A stretch of DNA of 64,000 nt, from NCBI GenBank assembly GCA_000697055.1, contig JNDT01002352.1, positions 1-64,000 of the forward strand. Reading direction: 5' to 3'. This document shows, in pieces, positions 56,091 to 64,000 of the stretch. This DNA comes from Saksenaea vasiformis B4078 (taxonomy: Eukaryota > Mucoromycota > Mucoromycetes > Mucorales > Saksenaeaceae). Under the pieces are notes generated by a model. The model was not told where the DNA came from. It saw only the letters and a program-made list of their open reading frames with translations, and ran no database searches. The number at the start of each line of letters is the position of its first letter. The first letter of the stretch is position 1. Made by a program: the position numbers and the translations under genes.

Positions 56091-57971
56091 ATGTTTGCGA
56101 GATTGGGCATTTCTAAAACAAGAATGATCCGATGCCTTTCTACATTTGAAAAGCATCAGGACATGTTTTCAGTGCTGGGAATCAAGAAAACACACAACAA
56201 AGGTGTATTTGACGGAGAATGGAAAGGATCCGGTCCGATCTTACCCTCCATCAACCCTGTCAATAATGAAGTGATTGCCGAAGTTACCTCGGTAAAACTT
56301 TCTTTTTTAATCTGCTGCTTAACTTAGCTCCCGACGTTACAGGGATCACCTGATGATCTGAGTAGATCATTGGATCAAGTCGCAGAAGCTCAGAAAATCT
56401 GGCGCGACGTAGGAAAACACAGAAGAAAAAAAAGGAAATGATTCATGGAACAGAATAGATGCCACTTCCTGCTCGAGGACAAGTGTTATTGACGATGCGA
56501 CAAGCTCTTGTTCAACATCTGGAGCCTTTGGGAAAATTGGTGGCTCTAGAGATGGGTAAAATATTACCGGAAGGTGTGGGTGAGGTTCAAGAGTATGTGG
56601 ATATCCTTGAATATGCTTTGGGATTATCGCGCATGCTTCAAGGATCGATGATCCCTTCCGAACGACCTGGTCATGTCATGTTGGAAACGTGGAATCCAGT
56701 AGGTACAGTAGGTGTTATCAGTGCATTCAATTTTCCAGGTAAGACCCAAAAAAAAAAAAAATTCACCGATCGCAAACTGTATGACCCAAAATAAAAAACG
56801 AAAAAAAAAGTGGCGGTGTATGGATGGAATAGTGCCATTGCTTTGGTGACAGGAAACGGTGTTTTATGGAAACCATCGGCTACGACGCCATTGTGTGCGA
56901 TTGCGATTACTCGTCTTTTGGAAAAAGCGTTGAAACACCATCATCTCCCACCTGCATTGTGTTCACTTGTCACAGGTGGAGGAGATGTGGGACAAAAACT
57001 GGCAGAGGATCGCCGAGCGAATTTAATCTCGTTTACCGGATCGACGCCTGTCGGACGACAGGTCGGTTTGACTGTGCAGGGTCGTTTTGGAAAAAAGATC
57101 TTGGAGTTGGGTGGTAACAATGCCATGATCGTGATGGATGATTGTGACCTCGATCTGGTTATACGGGCTGTTCTGTTTTCGGCCGTCGGAACTGCAGGTC
57201 AACGCTGCACAACTACGCGTCGGTTGATTGTTCAAGAAAAAATATATGACACATTCATGCAGCGGCTGATCAAAGCGTACGCTCAAGTCAGAGTAGGAGA
57301 TCCGCTCGAATCGGGCATTTTGTGTGGCCCCTTACACACAAAAAAAGCCATCACTCTTTATGAAGATCTGATTGATAAAGTAAAACGTCAAGGAGGCGAA
57401 ATCCTGATTGGAGGAAAGGTGCTTCGTGATGGAAAATTAAAGGATGGAAATTTTGTCGCCCCCACCATCACAAAGGTCCGTCCGGATATGGAAGTCACCA
57501 AGCAAGAAACGTTTGTTCCTGTTCTTCACACCATGACATTCAAGGTAAAAAAAAGAAGGGAAAAAAAAGTGATTAAGTGAGAGATCCATGCAGGTACTTA
57601 CTTCCTACCCGATAGACATTAGAGGAAGGCATCGCTATCCATAACAATGTCTCACAAGGCTTAGCCAGCGCCATCTTTACAAAAGATCTAGGCTCTACTT
57701 TCAAATGGTTAGGACCCACTGGATCTGATTGTGGTATTATCAATGTCAATATTCCAACGAGCGGAGCGGAGATCGGAGGTGCTTTCGGTGGTGAAAAAGA
57801 AACGGGCGGCGGACGTGAAAGTGGCAGTGACAGTTGGAAGCAGTACTGCCGACGTGGCACCTGGTAAATGAGAACAAGAGAAACAAAGGAAAAACTGACC
57901 CCGACATCGAATATAGTACCATCAATTACTCAGGTGCATTACCATTAGCGCAAGGAATTAATTTTGGATAA
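56091..57971 (+). CDS. ALDH7A1: Alpha-aminoadipic semialdehyde dehydrogenase (antiquitin, ALDH7A1)
   Basis: ALDH7 enzymes oxidise alpha-aminoadipic semialdehyde or betaine aldehyde with NAD+. ATG 56091 opens [20 protein letters not shown], a Ser/Arg-rich N-terminus that could be a mitochondrial presequence. Conserved parts: [65 protein letters not shown] (NAD loop), [11 protein letters not shown] (general-base Glu), [20 protein letters not shown] (catalytic Cys), [34 protein letters not shown] and the terminal [14 protein letters not shown], which is diagnostic of antiquitin. Introns are short and in frame; one in-frame reading between 56746 and 56808 is intronic. Stop at 57969-57971, 18 bp from the convergent CAAX gene. 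Confidence 0.94.
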
Positions 57972-57989
57972 ATTTCTTGTCTTTTATTG

Positions 57990-58238
57990 TTACATAATCG
58001 TACATTGATTTGGTTCAACAGGTTTGCCCTTTTTAGTGACTTGTCGCGGTCTACACCATGTAGGAGGTCCTTGAACAAGAACGGGTGGTTCGTTGCAGGG
58101 TGGTGCTGGCGGTGGCGGGGGTGGAGGTGGAGGTGGCGGTGGTGGTGGTGGTGGTGGTAAGCAACATCCTCCTTCTGTAGGTGGAGCAAAGATGTTGAAT
58201 ACAACAGATTTTGGAAGTTGGGGCGGAGCCGCAGTCAT
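57990..58238 (-). CDS. Small proline-rich protein with CAAX box (CTIM)
   Basis: 82 codons from ATG 58238: MTAAPPQLPKSVVFNIFAPP, a run of 17 prolines encoded by GGN-type repeats on the plus strand, then QGPPTWCRPRQVTKKGKPVE and the C-terminal CTIM, a prenylation box that favours farnesylation. No membrane helix or signal peptide. The motif GPP-T/N-W-C-x-P-R-Q-x-x-KKG recurs in the neighbouring gene, so the two are likely relatives. No introns. The function is unknown; a prenylated scaffold is a reasonable guess. Confidence 0.68.
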   Translation of the reverse strand: MTAAPPQLPKSVVFNIFAPPTEGGCCLPPPPPPPPPPPPPPPPPAPPCNEPPVLVQGPPTWCRPRQVTKKGKPVEPNQCTIM

Positions 58239-58400
58239 TGTAAGTGGAGCAAAGATAGAGATTTATTTTGATAGTTTCCCTTTTTTCTTCTTTTTTTTTT
58301 TCTTATTCATTTGGTATACCATTTTTGTTACAAAATAACATTTTACCGCATGTAGTTCACCATAACAACAAACAACAACAACAGGACCATTATTTTTCTT

Positions 58401-58895
58401 TTACATGATAACACATCGATCGCCTGCAACTTCTCTTGGATTAGACATGGTTTTCATTGGTGGTTTTGCTGCGGGTGTACTCTCATAAGCGGGTGGGACG
58501 GATGTTGCTGGCGTTGGTGGATAAGGTACAGGTGGACAGTAATAAAAAAGCCCTCCCGAAGGTGGGCCAGGTGTTGCTGGTGGCCATGGCAACGAAGAGG
58601 AGGAAGGAGGCATGACAGAGGGCATGGCTTGTGCGACAGGTGCTTCCTCTGTTACAGTTTCATCTTCTTTTGTCCGCTTGCTGCGTTTCCACCAGCCTTT
58701 CTTTCGGGGTTGACGAGGACACCAAAAATTAGGTGGACCTGCACTTTGTACTTTTTTGGCTTTTTTCTTTGGTTCGCTGTACGGAGGAGGTGGCAACGGC
58801 GGAGATGGACTGTCACCCGTTGCTTGGATCGCTGGATTTTGTAGATAAGGTGACAATAATTGACGATAGTATTCTAACTGCTGGTTGCTCTCCAT
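58401..58895 (-). CDS. Proline-rich protein with two PPxY motifs, polybasic patches and CAAX box (CVIM)
   Basis: Start MESNQQLEYYRQLLSPYLQN at 58895 (a possible upstream in-frame Met exists, but the intervening KKK-FFF text is composition). The middle holds LPPPPYSEPKKKAKKVQ (PPxY plus polybasic), GPPNFWCPRQPRKKGWWKRS (shared with the neighbour), a Pro-rich tract and SVPPAYEST (second PPxY). The end is GDRCVIM, a farnesylation-type CAAX box. PPxY motifs bind WW domains, for example of Rsp5/NEDD4 ubiquitin ligases. Together these suggest a membrane-tethered adaptor, an inference only. About 164 residues, no intron, 163 bp upstream of its smaller relative on the same strand. Confidence 0.72.
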   Translation of the reverse strand: MESNQQLEYYRQLLSPYLQNPAIQATGDSPSPPLPPPPYSEPKKKAKKVQSAGPPNFWCPRQPRKKGWWKRSKRTKEDETVTEEAPVAQAMPSVMPPSSSSLPWPPATPGPPSGGLFYYCPPVPYPPTPATSVPPAYESTPAAKPPMKTMSNPREVAGDRCVIM

Positions 58896-59981
58896 AAAGA
58901 AAAAAAAAAAGAAGGACCTTTTTTTCTTGCACCGACACAATAGTTTTTTTCACACTTTTTATTATTTTCATGATGCTATAAAGAGGAGAGGTGTAAACAA
59001 GAATAACATTTCCCCTAATTTGGTAGTGTCATTTACCATGTTCTCTGTTCGCTTGTGTTTATCTCTGATGGTGGCGGAAGGTTCTTTTCCGTATGACAAC
59101 GAGTATTTGATAGAAGCGTCCGAATTTTCCCAAAATAGGGACTGTGATACTTGAGCCATTTTGAGTTCTCGACACGTCTGGAATTCTGAAGGAAAAAACG
59201 CCTAAACGGGTTATTTTCGTAAAAATTTTGGGTAACCCTTTTTTTATCCATTTTTTACGTCTCCGCCCACGGGCTTGCGCTGCTTTGAAATAAATGCCGT
59301 GCAGTCGAATCCGGGGATTCTCACTCAACAGGCGAATCTATTATTTTCTTTTTTTGAAGCAAAAGCGCTGAAACCTTGCCTTTTTCCTCTTTTTTTTTAA
59401 TCTACCCTTTAAATTATTTTTTACTTTATTTTTGGGGTTCCCATGCCTAAACGATATCCTCATTGTGGGTTAACGATGACAACAAAAAGAACAAGAGAGA
59501 GAGGGAGGAGGGAAAGGACGCACGAGCCTTACATCTACAGAAAAGGTAAATTGACAAAATGGTAGCTTGTTCACCATAAAAAAAGAATAAATAATATATA
59601 AAAGAGTTGTCAGCCCAAAAAAAAATGTTTGACGACAATCGATTCATCTCTTTATATTTAAAGTTGGAATTGTTGGTCTATAAACAGTTATCATCTGCAC
59701 CCCAAGTAGCAACATTTATGGCTTTGCAAAATGGGAAAGGATTTTGTTGTGAAACGTCAATGCACACGTGCGCAACAAACCTGGGATCTTCAATTCGCCA
59801 AAATCGGACTCGAGAAGCACAAGAACCTACGGAACGGTCCTTTAAAATTTTTTGATTGGGTTTAGGATCCTTCTTGAGCTTCTTTGGGAACAGCTGGCAT
59901 TTTCATCATTTTTGGTATAAATGCCTTGCTCCTCTATCCCTTTTCTTTTTTTTTTTTCTTTTCCTTTTTTCGTACCTCTTC
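58896..59981. other. Gap between the CAAX gene and the AT-hook gene
   Basis: No gene is supported. The 82-codon frame at 59607-59855 and the in-frame upstream extension of the AT-hook frame (59856-59981, mostly Phe/Leu) are not convincing. Pyrimidine tracts precede the AT-hook start. Confidence 0.45.
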
Positions 59982-60956
59982 ATGTCAGCAAACCAAACAG
60001 CAACAACGTTGCCATCGATAGCACACTTACTCACTTATTCTGTGCCAACCATTCGAAATCCGTCGCCACCGGTTTTTAATATTTCTCCCGCTTCACCGCC
60101 GCACGCAAAGTCTAATCATCATGACTTTTACGCACGCAAATTACCCCTATCACCGTTGCTCTCACCCATTGACTCTCTCTCGCCACGATCGGCTTGCAAC
60201 TTGCAACCGCCTTCTCCTTTGCCACCTCCATCGTTATCTCCTTCACCTTCCATCGAAGATACTTCCTCTCCTCCTCTGCAAGGCTATGACCCTCCACGAC
60301 GGTTGGTCCGCCACCCCTCACCACAGTCTCAGTCTCTCTTTAATAAATTACCGACTTGGGCAAAAACAGCGCCGAAGTCGCCAGCCACGCCTGCTCAGTC
60401 TCCTCCACCACCACCTACGATAACACTGCACCCACCACCGCCACCTATTTCTTCTTCCTCGTCACCGACACCACAAACAAAGCCGTCTACAAAACCATCC
60501 CCTCGGTCACCGCCACAACCTCAGCCACCCTCCACGCAGATCCTTTTTACCGAATCTGGCCAACCGATCTTGAAACGACGTCGCGGTCGTCCTCCAAGCA
60601 CACGAGAACCTGTCTGGGAGGGTGGCTGGACGTTTCTGACACCTACCGTTTGGGATGTAAACACGTCACAGCAACCACAGAATACCCAACCTTTACCTCC
60701 TCCTTCACAAGTGGATGTTTCTGGTAATTCTGGAGGCATGGCGGCCTTTACTGACGCCAACATGGATACAGTACTACAGATGCCAAAGAAAAAAAGAGGA
60801 CGAAAACCGAAGACTCATATTGCTGGCAACTCTTGCTTTGTCTGGCGCGAATTAACCGTCACTCGATCGCCAAATCGAAAAAGGATAAAAAAAGGTGCTG
60901 CAGATCAGGTCGCAGACACACCAAGAAGACGTAGCGCGAGGCACAACGTTCGGTGA
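59982..60956 (+). CDS. Proline-rich AT-hook DNA-binding protein
   Basis: Start MSANQTATTLPSIAHLLTYS at 59982, with an LPSIAHLL motif like those at the N-termini of some fungal transcription factors. A very Pro/Ser-rich middle carries many SP pairs (possible CDK or MAPK sites). Two AT-hooks follow: KRRRGRPPSTRE (about 60576-60611) and KKKRGRKPKTH (about 60786-60818), the R-G-R-P/K core that binds the minor groove of AT-rich DNA. A basic C-terminus (KKGAADQ ... RRRSARHNVR) suggests nuclear import. Single exon of about 324 codons. An earlier in-frame Met at 59856 adds only hydrophobic composition and was rejected. Target genes unknown. Confidence 0.82.
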   Translation: MSANQTATTLPSIAHLLTYSVPTIRNPSPPVFNISPASPPHAKSNHHDFYARKLPLSPLLSPIDSLSPRSACNLQPPSPLPPPSLSPSPSIEDTSSPPLQGYDPPRRLVRHPSPQSQSLFNKLPTWAKTAPKSPATPAQSPPPPPTITLHPPPPPISSSSSPTPQTKPSTKPSPRSPPQPQPPSTQILFTESGQPILKRRRGRPPSTREPVWEGGWTFLTPTVWDVNTSQQPQNTQPLPPPSQVDVSGNSGGMAAFTDANMDTVLQMPKKKRGRKPKTHIAGNSCFVWRELTVTRSPNRKRIKKGAADQVADTPRRRSARHNVR

Positions 60957-63119
60957 CAAAAGACCCATTTACTTATTCACTCATTCTCTTTTTCTTTTCT
61001 TTTCTTTTTTACTTCTCTTTTATGCTAAAATATGATGATGATGATGATGATGGTGATGATCTCCACGACTTTTTTTGAAGATAATCCTTTGTACATGTAT
61101 GCATTGTTTGTTTATGTTTTATTTTTCTTATTTTTTGTGGTCGTATGACTTTTTCTCATCTGTAAATGTTGCGTTATGTTCATTTAAAAACTTCTTTTTT
61201 TTGAGTTTGCCACATGATCATTAAAAAAGAAAACAATATCGTGTATCCAAATGGGACAACAGAGAAGTGCAGTCGATCTAATCACATGGAAGCGATGCGT
61301 CTATTCACGGATCTACCTTTTTGCAATGATCTAGTGATATAGCAAAATTTGCACTTAGTGGGGGCTCGTTGAATGACTTATTTTTGCTGACCAACGAAAG
61401 TGGACCCAGCACCAATGTCATACGCTAGGCTTAATTTACAGCACGTTCTTCAATTTTCTGTAGTGTAACCATTTTTGGAAGGGACCATTCAAAATTGCCG
61501 TCTTCTCTAACCATCGTTACGAACTTGATTACCCTGTGTAAAGGACTGTCAAAACAAGGGGTTTCACCTTCCAAACAACGGAAACATTAGATAGAATGCA
61601 TGCATATTTCCTGTCTTTCCGGACGATGGGGTCCCCATTCCCATTTATGGTACGTGATCGTTTGTGTACGTGCGACATGGCTGGTGGCCTTGCGTACTGG
61701 TACAACGAAGGCATAGTGTAATCTGGTTGTTCTAAAAAAGGAGACTTAACGATAGACTCCAAAACAAGTACATTTCTGTCGAATCATTTGATGACCTATC
61801 CAGGCGACAGAAATATGGCCTGAACGATGGTCATGCGTGAGAGAGTACATGCGTTGTCTATTCTCAAATCACCAACACATGAGTAGAATGATATAGTCAC
61901 GATGTCCGTTTCAAACATGGTATCGGATCCTCAAAACCATGCAGCTTTTTTCAAAGACGTCGCATTTTTCCAAAACACATGGGATCTATGCATAGATTTT
62001 AAGCGTTTGTTACCAGTTTGGTAGAAAACACTATTCTTGATCTGTACCATTTTCATTGCCCGTACTACATAAGCTTCTCCGTCAATCCATATACACCCTC
62101 GATCACACCGGTAGCCATCGCAACTTGATTTCGGAAATGATCGAATCAAAGGAACAAAGAAACAATAATAGCTTACTCACGATCTACGGATCCGGTGCAA
62201 GCTTACTGAAGTCTTCCAATGTGTCCGAAGGCTTTACATTTATTCGATCGGTAGACTTGTAACGATCTAAGATAGCAATAAAGCTGAGATTAAGCGATAT
62301 ATTTTCTGCATATTGATTGGCACTGTTCCAGTAACACGAAAGTCCAAGAAATTGTCTTGGAACGCCCCAAAGCGGCATCACCGTTTATTGTACATTTGTC
62401 TTATTGCTAAACTGTCCTTCCTCGTCATTGTAAATAAGAACGGGTCTAGACATGTTAAAGTGCTCATTCAGTTGCTACTAATAAAAATCATCGTTTAACT
62501 CCAGAACATACAGTTGGCTAACTAATCTTAATTTAACAAATGGTAACATACGAAGCGTTAGTTTCTAAGGCTCTAACTAACTAAGATAGCCTACTTTTCC
62601 TATCGTTCTGTGTGTAAAAGAAAAAAAAAGGAAAAAAAAGGAAAAAAAAGCGTCTCTCTCATTAACGAGTCCTGAAAGCAACAATGATACGATGTTGTGG
62701 CTCAGCTGTCTAATCGTGTCTATCAAAGTGTTTTCATCTTCTTTCGATTTGTTAAGTTCGTAAACTTTGAATCAATAATCATTTAAAGATATGCTTATTG
62801 AATAAAACCTACCTACCAAGATTATTATGATTGTACAACGACACCAATGGATATCATTCTAGGATACATCACGGAAGTCCAGGATTATCTTCCTGTAGCG
62901 CTCGTCTTCGGTAAAGCATGGCTTTATTTGTTCCTTGCACCGTGGTACCTATTTCTCCTAGAAAGGAGTCGCGTCACGATTTATGTAGTATCGTTTTGGC
63001 TTTGGGTATGCGTCTTTGTAAAGTCAGTTAAGGTCAAGCGCATTTTAGGAACAAAGCATACATAAATGCTCTTACTCAATTCTTTGTAGTTCTTGTTCAA
63101 CGCTGAAAATGGCACGGTA
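60957..63119. other. Stretch without a confident gene
   Basis: Contains a short ATG/GAT triplet repeat (61033-61057) and three GGAAAAAAAA-type repeats near 62620-62650. Minus-strand frames at 61437-61540 (REDGNFEWSLPKMVTLQKIE) and 62184-62381 (PLWGVPRQFLGLSCYWNSAN) have a protein-like look but no splice logic tying them together. They may be fragments of a lineage-specific family. Confidence 0.4.
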
Positions 63120-63262
63120 TTGATACTAATAACGCACTTACGTTCGTGAGGTTCAAAAGTCCATGCGTTGCCAATAGATCCTGGCTTCCGGATGTTCTCC
63201 CTTTTTCCACAGAGAAGGCATGTTATTATATCCACCTGTGTCGTGATATTCGATTCTCTATA
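63120..63262 (-). CDS. Possible exon with a C-x2-C...H-x3-C zinc motif
   Basis: A minus-strand frame with no stop reads ESNITTQVDIITCLLCGKRE, then GSIGNAWTFEPHE, and ends on a GTAAGT donor at about 63142. The spacing (C-x2-C, about 20 residues, H) suits a zinc finger, with KC supplied across the donor if the intron is not used. An upstream helical stretch (LEQRRIYEAKQAELF, about 63303-63350) may be the previous exon. The gene would start to the right of these positions. Unconfirmed. Confidence 0.3.
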
Positions 63263-63350
63263 CATGAAGACACGAACAGCCTCATTGATTTATTATAACT
63301 GAACTAAAAGAGCTCTGCTTGCTTTGCTTCGTAAATCCGCCTCTGCTCGA

Positions 63351-64000
63351 GAAGGAAAAGAGGGTACGAAAAAAGAGAGTTTAGATGGAAGGATAATTAT
63401 TTGATTGCAACACCTTACAAGGTCAACAGGCATATTCTATTCATATTGGATAGAAGAGATAATTCAAGATTTGATACAGCGAGAAGTAACCTTTCTACTG
63501 GTAACACTTGATCTATGCTTAGCAGTGCGAATCTAGAAAAATGCAGCGGAGTCCCCGTGTAGCTTCGTATGGCAGACGTCGCGATTGGTTAGTACGTTAC
63601 AAAGTCTATAGATCATTGAGGCTGAGTGTGTTTAATTGCCACATCGTATCGTAGTTTTAAGGTTTACGCCATATGTGCATCCAATCGTCTGAATTGAGGA
63701 GTGCGAGGAATATCACCTTTGTTCTGCAGATCTCATTTGTCCTTCTAACCCCTACGCATCGTATTTCAACCGTGCTTTCCCACACAAGTTCATGCGTCGC
63801 GGATCTTTGCTGAGGTAGAGTTTGGACCGTTGAAATTTGCTTACAACCTATATGTGCACCCAGGAAACAGTCTATTTCGGTGAAAGCGTGATTTCTCGAT
63901 ATTTTTGCTTTTCATGGATCATTTTTTTAAGTAGTCATGGTACAGCGTGGTCATAGATTTGACAGCATATGATATTACTTCGAATTTCCGAAGGATCCTA
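63351..64000. other. Right edge, nothing recognised
   Basis: No open frame with family resemblance on either strand. If the zinc-finger exon is real, upstream exons could lie here. Confidence 0.35.

Noticed and set aside
59856..59981. Upstream in-frame extension of the AT-hook protein
   Set aside because: Almost only Phe/Leu/Ser from a T-rich promoter; the Met at 59982 fits better.
61437..62381. Minus-strand fragments as one gene
   Set aside because: The pieces could not be linked by plausible splice sites in a common frame.

Overview
The window reads as nuclear DNA of a filamentous fungus, most likely an early-diverging one (Mucoromycota, Mucorales-like). Genes are close together on both strands and cut by many introns of about 40-80 nt with GTAAG-type donors and TAG/CAG acceptors. 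The conserved genes are typical fungal housekeeping genes. The mobile fraction (DIRS-type tyrosine-recombinase retroelements, pogo/Tigger DNA transposons, Fanzor genes) is a mix I associate with Mucoromycota. All identifications are by eye from translated motifs; no database search was possible, and the taxonomic call is an inference.

Layout. 1-2.4 kb: minus-strand, intron-rich Fanzor-family gene (eukaryotic TnpB relative) running off the left edge. 3.9-18.2 kb: plus-strand housekeeping block: Rab6/Ypt6 GTPase, SurE-type phosphatase, PP6/Sit4 phosphatase, a small unknown gene, Sen1 helicase and a 7TM protein. 18.5-37.5 kb: a mobile-element island holding a dead PIF1/Helitron-type helicase, two copies of a 350-bp LTR-like repeat, two decayed DIRS elements, one isolated cellular gene (TLS1/C9orf78), a pogo transposon with both inverted repeats, a second decayed Fanzor followed by a three-unit tandem repeat, an apparently intact gene of a family I think is Mucoromycota-specific, a pogo-like MITE sitting in a third Fanzor fragment, and a small inverted-repeat element. 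37.7-39.8 kb: dead POT-family peptide transporter. 40.5-61 kb: dense gene block: Rvs161/Hob3 BAR protein, TANGO2 (NRDE) protein, small zinc-ribbon protein, Rab7/Ypt7, an MFS transporter, a mitochondrial carrier, a MYSM1-like SANT-SWIRM-MPN deubiquitinase, an SLC35C-type nucleotide-sugar transporter, an RPEL-repeat protein, ALDH7A1 (antiquitin), two neighbouring proline-rich CAAX-box proteins and an AT-hook protein. 61-64 kb: no confident gene apart from a possible zinc-finger exon.

How the genes relate. Ypt6, Ypt7, Rvs161, TANGO2 and the SLC35C transporter belong to Golgi, endosome and vacuole traffic, but nothing suggests co-regulation. Several pairs share narrow intergenic space: MYSM1 and SLC35C converge across about 40 bp, ALDH7A1 and a CAAX gene converge across 18 bp, and SLC35C and the RPEL gene diverge from about 275 bp.

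Most notable: three Fanzor loci in 35 kb in different states of decay, one with a structured tandem repeat just past its stop codon; coding micro-exons of 4-18 nt, two of them in P-loop motifs; and a pair of adjacent prenylation-motif, proline-rich proteins, one with two PPxY motifs.
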